Assembly (NCBI GenBank): GCA_002314515.1
Contig: DCGB01000010.1
Span: 1 to 8,345 of the forward strand
Length of the DNA stretch: 8,345 nucleotides
Direction of reading: 5' to 3'
From: Solobacterium sp. UBA1789
Lineage (GTDB): Bacteria > Bacillota_I > Bacilli_A > Erysipelotrichales > Erysipelotrichaceae
The notes beneath the pieces were generated by a model. The model had not been told where the DNA came from and did no database searches. It was given only the letters and a program-made list of their open reading frames with translations. Every line of letters starts with the position of its first letter. The stretch's first letter is position 1. The translations under genes were made by a program, and so were the position numbers. This document shows, piece after piece, positions 1-6,800 of this stretch.

Positions 1-29
1 TGTCCACTTTTACCATAGCACTTTACATT

Positions 30-59
30 GTGACCTTTTTATTTAATATATGTTATAAT
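30..59 (+). promoter_or_regulatory. Extended -10 promoter of the first DUF362 gene
   Basis: A perfect TATAAT lies at 54-59, preceded by TG at 51-52, which makes an extended -10 element. The best -35 candidate is GTGACC at 30-35 (4 of 6 matches to TTGACA) with an 18-base spacer. The predicted transcript start near 66 leaves a leader of only about 20 bases, just enough for the ribosome binding site at 76-83. Bases 1-29 show no gene or other recognisable element. Confidence 0.7.
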
Positions 60-88
60 TGAAACATACATTTATAAGGAGAGAAAAA

Positions 89-973
89 ATGGAAAAGGCA
101 AAAGTTTATTTTACTAAAGAATTAACTCCTGAAAAAGTTGTCGAAATGTATAAGGCTCTTGGTGTTGAATTACCAGGTAAGGTTGCTTGTAAGGTTCATT
201 CCGGTGAAGCTGGCAACCAGAACTTTATTCGTCCTGACTTCTTAAAACCAGTTGTTGATTATGTTAAGGGTACTATCGTTGAATGTAATACTGCTTATCC
301 TGGTAAGCGTTTCGATACTGACCAGCATAAGAAGGTTGTTGCTGACCACAAGTGGGATTCATATTTCAACGTTGATATCGCTGATGCTGAAGGTCCAGAT
401 ATGGAATTAGCTATCCCTAATGGTAAGACTATTAAGAGAAACTTAATTGGTAAGAATTTTGCTAATTATGATTCTATGTTAGTTCTTATTCACTATAAGG
501 GCCATGGTATGGGCGGTTACGGCGGAGCTTTGAAGCAGTTATCAATCGGTTGTGCTTCTGCTGCTGGTAAGACTTGGATCCATTCTGCTGGTGTTTCTGA
601 TGTTAAGGGCACTATGAGAGAGACTATTGCTGCTCAGGATGATTTCCTTTCTTCTATGGCTGATGCTGCTGCATCTGTTACTGAAATGTTCAAGGGCAAG
701 ATTGCTTATGTTGCTTTAATGAAGAACATGTCTGTTGACTGTGACTGTGCTTCTGCTGCATTACCACCTGAGTTTGAAGATGTAGGTATCTTAGCTTCTA
801 CTGACCCTGTTGCTTTGGATCAGGCTTGCTTCGATAGATTGCTTGAACATCCAAACAGAAAAGTTAACTACTTAATCGACAGAATTAATTCTCGTCATGG
901 TTTATACACTATTGATTGTGCTGCTGATTTAGGCATCGGTACAAAAGAGTATGAACTGATCAATGTTGACTAA
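89..973 (+). CDS. DUF362 domain protein, copy 1, without ferredoxin insert
   Basis: This is a 294-residue cytoplasmic protein of the DUF362 family, whose biochemical role is not known to me. I chose ATG 89 because AAGGAGAG sits at 76-83 with ideal spacing. An in-frame TTG at 59 overlaps the -10 box and would lie upstream of the transcript start. Family motifs run in order: KVHSGEAGN (35-43), VECNTAYPG (64-72), HYKGHGMGGYGGALKQ (135-150), SIGCAS (152-157), the DCDC motif (217-220) and ILASTDPVALDQAC (234-247). Many DUF362 proteins carry a 4Fe-4S ferredoxin segment between the GCAS and DCDC motifs; here only a linker of about 22 residues (168-189) is found. The Cys residues of the core could still bind a metal, which is inference. 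It is followed by a paralogue about 70% identical. No signal peptide or membrane segment is seen. The family assignment is firm; the function is open. Confidence 0.93.
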   Translation: MEKAKVYFTKELTPEKVVEMYKALGVELPGKVACKVHSGEAGNQNFIRPDFLKPVVDYVKGTIVECNTAYPGKRFDTDQHKKVVADHKWDSYFNVDIADAEGPDMELAIPNGKTIKRNLIGKNFANYDSMLVLIHYKGHGMGGYGGALKQLSIGCASAAGKTWIHSAGVSDVKGTMRETIAAQDDFLSSMADAAASVTEMFKGKIAYVALMKNMSVDCDCASAALPPEFEDVGILASTDPVALDQACFDRLLEHPNRKVNYLIDRINSRHGLYTIDCAADLGIGTKEYELINVD

Positions 974-994
974 TCATTAATTAATTCATTAGAG

Positions 995-1030
995 AAGCTG
1001 TCACTACAAAAAATGGCAGCTTTTTGTTTA
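995..1030 (+). terminator. Intrinsic terminator after DUF362 copy 1
   Basis: The arms AAGCTGTCA (995-1003) and TGGCAGCTT (1014-1022) form a 9-base-pair stem with one G-U pair and a ten-base A-rich loop, followed by a T-rich tail. It lies in the 80-base gap between the two DUF362 genes. Copy 2 must therefore be transcribed by partial read-through or from a promoter not clearly visible here. TATAAT at 1029-1034 has no matching -35 element. Confidence 0.8.
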
Positions 1031-1053
1031 TAATGTAATCAGGAGGATGTATT

Positions 1054-1947
1054 ATGGCATCAAAAGTTTATTTTTCAAAAGAAATCACACCTGAAAAGGT
1101 TGTTGAAATGTACAAGGCCTTAGGTATTGAATTACCAGGCAAGGTTGCTTGTAAGGTTCATTCCGGTGAAGCTGGCAATAAGAATTTTATTCATCCAGAA
1201 TTCTGGAAGCCAATGGTTGACTATGTAAATGGTACAGTTGTTGAATGTAATACTGCTTATCCTGGTCAGCGTATCACTACTGATCAGCATAAGAAAGTTT
1301 TAAGCGATCATGGCTGGGACAAGTACTATGATGTTGATATCATGGATGCTGAAGGACCAGATAAGGAAGTTAAGATTGAAAATGGTTTACGTCTTGATAA
1401 GAACTTCTTAGGCAAGGATATCGATAACTATGATTCTATGCTGGTTCTGATTCATTTCAAGGGTCATGGTAATGGCGGATATGGCGGAGCTTTGAAACAG
1501 TTATCTATCGGCTGTGCATCAAGTGCTGGTAAGTCATATATTCATTCTGGCGGTAAGAATACTGACCGTTATAAGACTTTCACAAAGGAAAATCTGCCTA
1601 CTGATAAGGCTGTATTCCCAGAGTCAATGGCTGATGCTGCTGGAACAGTAGTTCGTCAGTTTGAAGGCAAGATTGCTTATATCACTTTGATGAAAAATAT
1701 GTCTGTCGACTGTGACTGTGTAGGTGTTGCTTTACCACCAGAAATTGAAGATGTTGGTATTTTAGCTTCTACTGACCCTGTTGCTATCGACCAGGCTTGT
1801 ATCGATAAGGTTTGGGCTCATCCAAATCCAAAGAGAGTTTATCTGATTGATAGAATCAATTCCCGTAATGGTTTAAGAACTATTTCAGCTGCTGAAGAAA
1901 TCGGTTACGGTTCAAGAGAATACGAACTGATCGACTTAGATAAATAG
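1054..1947 (+). CDS. DUF362 domain protein, copy 2, without ferredoxin insert
   Basis: This 297-residue protein is a paralogue of the preceding gene, about 70% identical by eye and colinear throughout. The start at ATG 1054 is set by a perfect AGGAGG at 1041-1046, seven bases upstream. It shares the core motifs: KVHSGEAGN (34-42), KGHGNGGYGGALKQ (136-149), SIGCAS (151-156), DCDC (219-222) and ILASTDPVAIDQAC (236-249). The only stretch that does not align is about residues 168-189, between the GCAS and DCDC motifs, where ferredoxin-type DUF362 proteins carry their 4Fe-4S domain. The frame ends with tandem stops TAG-TAA. The pair looks like a local duplication followed by divergence. The proteins could be separate enzymes or subunits of a heteromer; nothing here decides. 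The conserved Cys and His residues suggest a metal or cofactor site, which is inference. Function unknown. Confidence 0.93.
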   Translation: MASKVYFSKEITPEKVVEMYKALGIELPGKVACKVHSGEAGNKNFIHPEFWKPMVDYVNGTVVECNTAYPGQRITTDQHKKVLSDHGWDKYYDVDIMDAEGPDKEVKIENGLRLDKNFLGKDIDNYDSMLVLIHFKGHGNGGYGGALKQLSIGCASSAGKSYIHSGGKNTDRYKTFTKENLPTDKAVFPESMADAAGTVVRQFEGKIAYITLMKNMSVDCDCVGVALPPEIEDVGILASTDPVAIDQACIDKVWAHPNPKRVYLIDRINSRNGLRTISAAEEIGYGSREYELIDLDK

Positions 1948-1953
1948 TAAATT

Positions 1954-1995
1954 AAGTGTCTGATATTTATCAGGCACTTGTTTTTTTTTTTTTTT
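1954..1995 (+). terminator. Strong intrinsic terminator after DUF362 copy 2
   Basis: The arms AAGTGTCTGA (1954-1963) and TCAGGCACTT (1970-1979) form a ten-pair stem with one G-U pair around a short AT loop. An uninterrupted run of 15 T follows (1981-1995). It starts seven bases after the stop codon and separates the DUF362 pair from the riboswitch transcript. Confidence 0.93.
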
Positions 1996-2003
1996 GATAA
2001 ATA

Positions 2004-2031
2004 TTGTCAAAAACTATATATATCATATAAA
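2004..2031 (+). promoter_or_regulatory. Promoter of the riboswitch/HD-GYP transcript
   Basis: TTGTCA at 2004-2009 and TATAAA at 2026-2031 each match the consensus at five of six positions and are separated by 16 bases. The predicted transcript start, about 2037-2039, falls right at the 5' edge of the aptamer core, as expected for a dedicated riboswitch promoter. Confidence 0.7.
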
Positions 2032-2035
2032 ATAT

Positions 2036-2114
2036 TTACATGGCAAACCCAACGAAAGTTGGTGACGCAAAGCTAAGTGTCTAAGCATTAAAGATGTACG
2101 ATCGACTGGCTGCA
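2036..2114 (+). promoter_or_regulatory. Cyclic-di-GMP-I (GEMM-I) riboswitch aptamer
   Basis: The hallmarks of the class I c-di-GMP aptamer are present in order. GGCAAAC lies at 2042-2048. A hairpin pairs 2049-2053 with 2058-2062 and is capped by the GNRA loop GAAA (2054-2057). GACGCAAAGC lies at 2064-2073. A second helix contains a tetraloop-receptor pair, UCUAAG (2080-2085) facing UACGA (2097-2101), capped by 2085-2088 paired with 2094-2097. Its base pairs 2072-2078 with 2105-2110, leaving A2075 bulged. The outermost helix (P1) is weak and I cannot place it with certainty. By alignment to the Vibrio Vc2 aptamer as I recall it, the base that separates c-di-GMP from cGAMP variants appears to be G (2042), favouring c-di-GMP. 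The downstream gene is a predicted c-di-GMP phosphodiesterase, which fits the ligand. Confidence 0.93.
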
Positions 2115-2140
2115 TAATTCGGCAGCCGGTTTTCTTATTT
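2104..2140 (+). terminator. Riboswitch expression platform: intrinsic terminator overlapping the aptamer
   Basis: CTGGCTGC (2106-2113) pairs with GCAGCCGG (2122-2129) over eight base pairs, one of them U-G, around an eight-base loop. The stem can be extended by A2105-U2130, and a tail TTTTCTTATTT (2130-2140) follows. Bases 2105-2110 of the 5' arm are also the closing strand of the tetraloop-receptor helix in the aptamer, so the two folds exclude each other. The simplest reading is that bound c-di-GMP stabilises the aptamer, breaks the terminator and lets transcription continue (an ON switch). The hairpin is plain in the sequence; the direction of the switch is inferred. Confidence 0.85.
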
Positions 2141-2152
2141 AGGGGCTGCATA
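2108..2152 (+). repeat. Nine-base direct repeat in the riboswitch leader
   Basis: GGCTGCATA occurs at 2108-2116, within the terminator 5' arm and loop, and again at 2144-2152, just before the ribosome binding site. As a result GCAGCC (2122-2127) can pair either with 2108-2113 (terminator) or with 2144-2149 (six pairs, 16-base loop). When the aptamer claims the first copy, the second copy becomes the available partner. Whether this has a regulatory effect is unknown. Confidence 0.7.
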
Positions 2153-2160
2153 GGGGGATT

Positions 2161-3771
2161 ATGACAACTTATAACATTATAATGACCATTCATGTGCTTG
2201 CCATAGCCGCCATGTTCATAGAACTGGTATACGTGACAACACAAACGCCTTCAAAAATGCAAAGCCATGTTGCCTGCCTTTTGATTACGACACTATTGAT
2301 GTTTGTTGGCTATTATATTGAGCTTAAATCAACAACGATTGAAGTGGCCTATACAGGAACGGTTATAACTTATCTGGGTAAACCTTTTATTCTGTTATAT
2401 GGTTCATTATTTATTTGTGACTTTTACAATGTTCATATTCCAAAACATGTAATCTATATCGAAAATGTAGTTGCCGCTTTTATTTCTTTTAGTGTCTATA
2501 CCAGTCCGTATTTTCATTTATATTATAAGAGCTGGTCTTTTAATCCGGATTTAATTTATTCACCACTATTACTGGAAAGAGGTCCGGTATATGGTCTTTA
2601 TCTTTTTACGGTTATTGCCTTTTTTGTTTTAAGTATTACTGTTATTGTTAGAGAACTGATTAGAAATAGAACTGAAGAGAATAGGGTTTATGCTTTCTAT
2701 TTTTCCATGATGACTGTCAGTGGTCTGGCTGGTTATCTGATTTATTTAAGTGGCATAAGTAATGAATATGATACAACGATTTTTGGTCTGATAGGTGGTA
2801 TTATCTGTCTATCAATTCTTTTCTTCCGTTATAAGATTTTTGATGTTTTGACAATTGCCAAAGATAAGTCACTGGAAAATTCGCCTACAGGTTTAATTAT
2901 TATTGATGAAAACAAAAAAGTAAGTTATGCAAATAAGCTTGGTATGCAGCTTCTTAATGCGGCTGTTACTGTTGATGAATTACAGGAGATAAAGGACAAG
3001 ACCAGCAGAATCAGATTTAATGGCTTTGTCTATGAAATAGATAAAAGTATTGTAGAGATTCATGGTCGTCCTGCTTCTACTTCTTTTGAATTTACGGATA
3101 TTACGATTTCCAGTAAATATCAGGATAGCCTGGAAACAGAAGTTAAACAGAGAACCGAAAAGATTGAGACCATGCAGAGAAAGGTTATCAACTCTTTTGC
3201 CTCTGTTGTTGAAGCTAGAAGTCTGGAAACTGGTGAACATATTGCCAGAACCAGTGAATACGTAAGACTCACTATTGAATCATTAAAGAATAGTGGCTTA
3301 TATACCGATATCTTAACTGATGACTATGTCAAGTGTCTTATTGAAGTTGCTCCACTTCATGATATTGGTAAGATTTCTATTTCTGATAGTATCTTATTAA
3401 AACCAGGAAGACTCAATGATGAAGAATTTGATGAAATGAAGAAACATGCCGAAATCGGTGCTCAGGTTATTGAAACAACGATGAAGGGTGTTGAAGATGA
3501 TGACTATGTTGAAATGGCTATGGAAGTAGCTGCATATCACCATGAAAAATGGGATGGCAAAGGTTATCCTCATAAAATAAGCGGTTCGAATATCCCTTTA
3601 TCAGCCCGTATCATGGCTATTGCTGATACCTATGATGCATTAATAGCCAAGAGATGTTATAAGGATGCTTATAGCAAGGAAAAGGCAATGGAAATTATCA
3701 GGGAAGAAAGTGGTACACACTTTGATCCTGATATTGCTGAAGCCTTCCTTAAAGCAATTGAAAACAATTAA
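2161..3771 (+). CDS. Seven-helix membrane sensor with PAS-like and HD-GYP c-di-GMP phosphodiesterase domains
   Basis: This 536-residue protein is predicted to hydrolyse cyclic-di-GMP at the cytoplasmic membrane. Seven hydrophobic segments (about 4-26, 36-53, 66-87, 96-115, 143-165, 178-197, 204-223) resemble the 7TM input domain found ahead of some histidine kinases. A PAS-like stretch follows (about 236-317, with GLIIIDENKKVSYAN), then a short coiled coil (318-345). The C-terminal HD-GYP domain (about 340-534) keeps its metal-binding set: H360, H400-D401 in HDIGK, H429, H460-H461 and D489, plus the GYP signature at 468-470. No GGDEF or kinase domain is present. ATG 2161 is preceded by AGGGGG at 2152-2157, only three bases away, which is tight spacing. 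The next in-frame ATG, at 2182, has no ribosome binding site. The gene sits behind a c-di-GMP riboswitch, which supports its substrate and suggests feedback. The signal sensed by the membrane domain is unknown. Confidence 0.93.
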   Translation: MTTYNIIMTIHVLAIAAMFIELVYVTTQTPSKMQSHVACLLITTLLMFVGYYIELKSTTIEVAYTGTVITYLGKPFILLYGSLFICDFYNVHIPKHVIYIENVVAAFISFSVYTSPYFHLYYKSWSFNPDLIYSPLLLERGPVYGLYLFTVIAFFVLSITVIVRELIRNRTEENRVYAFYFSMMTVSGLAGYLIYLSGISNEYDTTIFGLIGGIICLSILFFRYKIFDVLTIAKDKSLENSPTGLIIIDENKKVSYANKLGMQLLNAAVTVDELQEIKDKTSRIRFNGFVYEIDKSIVEIHGRPASTSFEFTDITISSKYQDSLETEVKQRTEKIETMQRKVINSFASVVEARSLETGEHIARTSEYVRLTIESLKNSGLYTDILTDDYVKCLIEVAPLHDIGKISISDSILLKPGRLNDEEFDEMKKHAEIGAQVIETTMKGVEDDDYVEMAMEVAAYHHEKWDGKGYPHKISGSNIPLSARIMAIADTYDALIAKRCYKDAYSKEKAMEIIREESGTHFDPDIAEAFLKAIENN

Positions 3772-3791
3772 GAGACTTTATGTCTCTTTTT
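3770..3791 (+). terminator. Short hairpin terminator overlapping the HD-GYP stop codon
   Basis: AAGAGAC (3770-3776) pairs with GTCTCTT (3782-3788) around a five-base loop and runs into a short T tract ending at 3791. The first arm includes the last two bases of the stop codon. The stem is short and AT-containing, so some transcripts may continue into the next gene. Confidence 0.6.
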
Positions 3792-3817
3792 ATATACCAT
3801 GGCAAATAATAATAATA

Positions 3818-3842
3818 TATAATATATAAAGATATATAGGGG
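3818..3842 (+). promoter_or_regulatory. Possible -10 element and ribosome binding site of the large exported protein
   Basis: The 62-base gap before the next gene is almost pure A and T. It contains TATAAT at 3818-3823 and TATAAA at 3825-3830, but no convincing -35 hexamer at the right distance, so a separate promoter is only possible. AGGGG at 3838-3842 is the probable ribosome binding site, 11 bases before ATG 3854, which is rather long spacing. Confidence 0.35.
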
Positions 3843-3853
3843 TACTTAGTTGT

Positions 3854-6800
3854 ATGAAAAAAATCCTGACAATAATATTTACTGTGCTGCTGTGCTTAAA
3901 TACTGTTTTTGTTGTGAATGTGAAAGCTGATGATGATCAGGCCAATAACGACAACAATCAGGAACCTCAGCAGGAAAATGTTGATAACGCAACCTATATT
4001 GATTATTCAACATATTCAACCGAGGAGCAGACCTTAATCAGCAGCATCATTCATCCAAAAAAGATAACTTTTGTCTATGATGGTAATGAAATTAAGGATG
4101 TTGCCAATGTCGGGTATGTTGGCAGTTCTACCTATGATAACAAATTAAATTATAATTTCTGTTATTACTATACTGATAATACTACTTCTCCTTACGATAA
4201 GGATAAGATGGAGTTTGTTGTTGAGTTTGAATATCAGGGTGAAGCTGCTGGAACTTTGAAGCTGAACTATACACAAATGGACAATAACTATATCACTAAA
4301 ACCGGAGATAATAATCAGGTTGAATATCTGTCGGTTATGTATAGTGATTATAATCTGCCTTATATAAATATTCTGCCTAGAGATATTTCAAATATTAAGT
4401 TTTATGATAGCAATGATAAAGAAGTAACTTTTGATCAAGATTATGAATATGGTGTTTGGAATAGAAAAGAGCTTAATGCATTAGATGGTAAAGATACTAT
4501 TGTATTTTCTGTTTGGGCTCCAAATTATAATTTTAGTTATGCAGTTATAACCTTCGATAATAACGAAACCAAAACAATTAATTATAATGGGGATGAACTA
4601 AAAGACAGATGTTATGCCTTTAAAAAAGACGGTATAGACTATAACTATTGTTTTCTGTTTGCCGATGAGTTAGAAGATGGTGCACCTGAGTCTGCTGTAG
4701 AAGAAGCATATATCATATTCGGTGAGGATTCTTATGAATTAATTGGTCATGATTTTGATAGTTACATCCGTTGGAATTTTGAATGGTATGGCGATGAAGA
4801 CGAGTTAAATGAATTACTTAATGCAATCAATAATAACGGCATTAAAGATATGGGTTTAAAATTGAAATACCGTTTAAAAGGCAGCACAGATTATGTTGAA
4901 GTTGATTGTGAAGATTCTTTTTCATATGGAAATTACCGGGATGTTCATGGCTATTATTATGAAATAACTACACCTGTTGATAACTACAATGAAATTGATA
5001 TGTTCTGTTTGGGCTATTGCGAATGCGGTATTGATGCCAGCTCAATTCAAGGCGCCTATATTTATAAAAATAATGTCAGATATGATTTTATTTATAATGC
5101 TGATATTTCCAATGATTATGTGCTGTTTTATGAACTAACTGATGAGCTTGATAGAAGCACTTTAACAGACAATGACGATATTATTATTGTTATCGATGAT
5201 GAAACAGAGACTAGAATCGGTAATGGTCGTAACGATTGTCGTTGTACTTACAATTTCGAATATAGCGGTAATGGAGTATGGTTTACTAAAAATGGTAATC
5301 CTGATAATATTATTGTTTTTGTTATTGATTATTGTGGAAATACAGAAAATAAGAAGACCTCTTTTATTAAATTATTCGATGAAAATTCTTATCCATATGA
5401 AATTCATCACAACGATGACGGTAGCTATTTCTGGGATATTTATGTTGATCCAGCTGAATTTTATTCCGTTGATAATAGCGATGTTTATTTTGATGTCAGA
5501 TTAGCAAATAATGGTCATTACGACAATATTACATTTGAACAGCAGGAAGACAATAATAATCCAGCTGTAGAACAGAAAAAAGAAACTATTAATGAAGTTG
5601 ATACAGTCTTGCTGAAAATTAGGAAGTGGTCTAATCCAACATTTAACATTATTGGTAGTAATACTGGTAGCCAAGAGAGTTTTACCCAGGTCCATCAGTT
5701 CTGTTTGCAGGTTGGAATTAACGATATCTTGAAATATACATTAATCAATTCTTTTAATCTTGCAAGTAGTTCCTTTGTAACTGATGGTGGTATTATATCT
5801 AAAACCAGTGGAATGATAAATAACTTGATCATTGGTGTCAATGTTAATAAAGATACCACTGATTTTGTCAATCAAATTAGAAATTTGCCAACCGATGCTG
5901 ATCATACAAATTTAAATTATGAAAGCAATTATATCAATATAACTTTTAAAGATAATGCAGAATTAATCAAAAAAGAATATTCAGTAAGTGCTGATGCTGA
6001 TTATCCAATGGTTACTTACACGCTTAAGAATAACGACAACGATGTTGTACAGACTGTCAGTTTCTCTTTACGTTATGAAAAAGGTAACTGGTCAGGTCAG
6101 TCAATAATGATTAATGGTAACAATTATAATTGTCAGACTTTTTATAAAAATGGTCGTCAATATACTTTATATATTCATAATGACAATGATGTTCAATATG
6201 AAAAATTCTTTGAATATACTGGCTATCAGCATCAGACTCTGATTGTTAATTATCAGCGCGATAATTACAATCCTGAAACTGATGATTACTTATATAATGA
6301 AGGCAAACAATACATGAAAGAATCTGGTTACAACATCGAAGTCTATGTACCAAAAGATGGTGTTGTGCTTGATGGCGATGTTGATGTCGATGATTTAAAT
6401 AGAATTACCAATACCAGCAAGATTATGACCTTGAAATACAATTCATGCGAAGGAAACGACTACGATGGAGTTTTAAGCGACATGAAGAGAATCCTGTCAA
6501 ACCCTACTTATTATAAAGATTTAGAAGGTAACTGGCAGAAGGTTAAGGTATTTGATGATTACGATTCTTTTGAAAGTTATAGTGGAAATGCTGTTGCCAC
6601 TTACACGATTGTACAAAAAATTGGTAACAAATATCAGGGTTATATCTTGTTTAAGACCAGATATTTTACCTATATTAAAACTTATCAGGAATATTACTCA
6701 GATGAAAATTGGGTAAGTGCTGAACCTTATAAATTAAGTCACATTAATGGTCAGAGTGATGCCGAATTATTCGAGGCTGCTGTCAATGCTGTAAAAGATA

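Noticed and set aside
59..88. TTG start giving ten more residues at the N-terminus of DUF362 copy 1
   Set aside because: The TTG overlaps the TATAAT box, lies upstream of the predicted transcript start and has no ribosome binding site; ATG 89 has an excellent one and aligns with the start of copy 2.
1029..1034. TATAAT upstream of DUF362 copy 2 as a promoter
   Set aside because: No -35 match lies at a suitable distance, it is embedded in the terminator tail, and the leader would be only about 13 bases long.
2023..2244. Minus-strand open frame of 73 codons
   Set aside because: It lies antisense to the riboswitch and the HD-GYP start, has no ribosome binding site, and has no recognisable protein features.
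3798..3806. CATGGCAAA matching the 5' edge of the c-di-GMP aptamer at 2039-2047, suggesting a second riboswitch
   Set aside because: No GNRA hairpin, no GACGCAAAGC and no tetraloop receptor follow; a nine-base match can occur by chance in AT-rich DNA.
5172..5504. Overlapping + strand open frame inside the exported protein gene, with hydrophobic composition
   Set aside because: It is a frame-shifted shadow of an Asp/Asn-rich gene, where GAT and AAT codons read as Ile, Met and Leu in other frames; it has no ribosome binding site.
6361..6400. GDVDVDDLNRI in the exported protein as a dockerin or EF-hand calcium repeat
   Set aside because: Only one short Asp-rich segment is present, with no paired second repeat and no typical dockerin helix.
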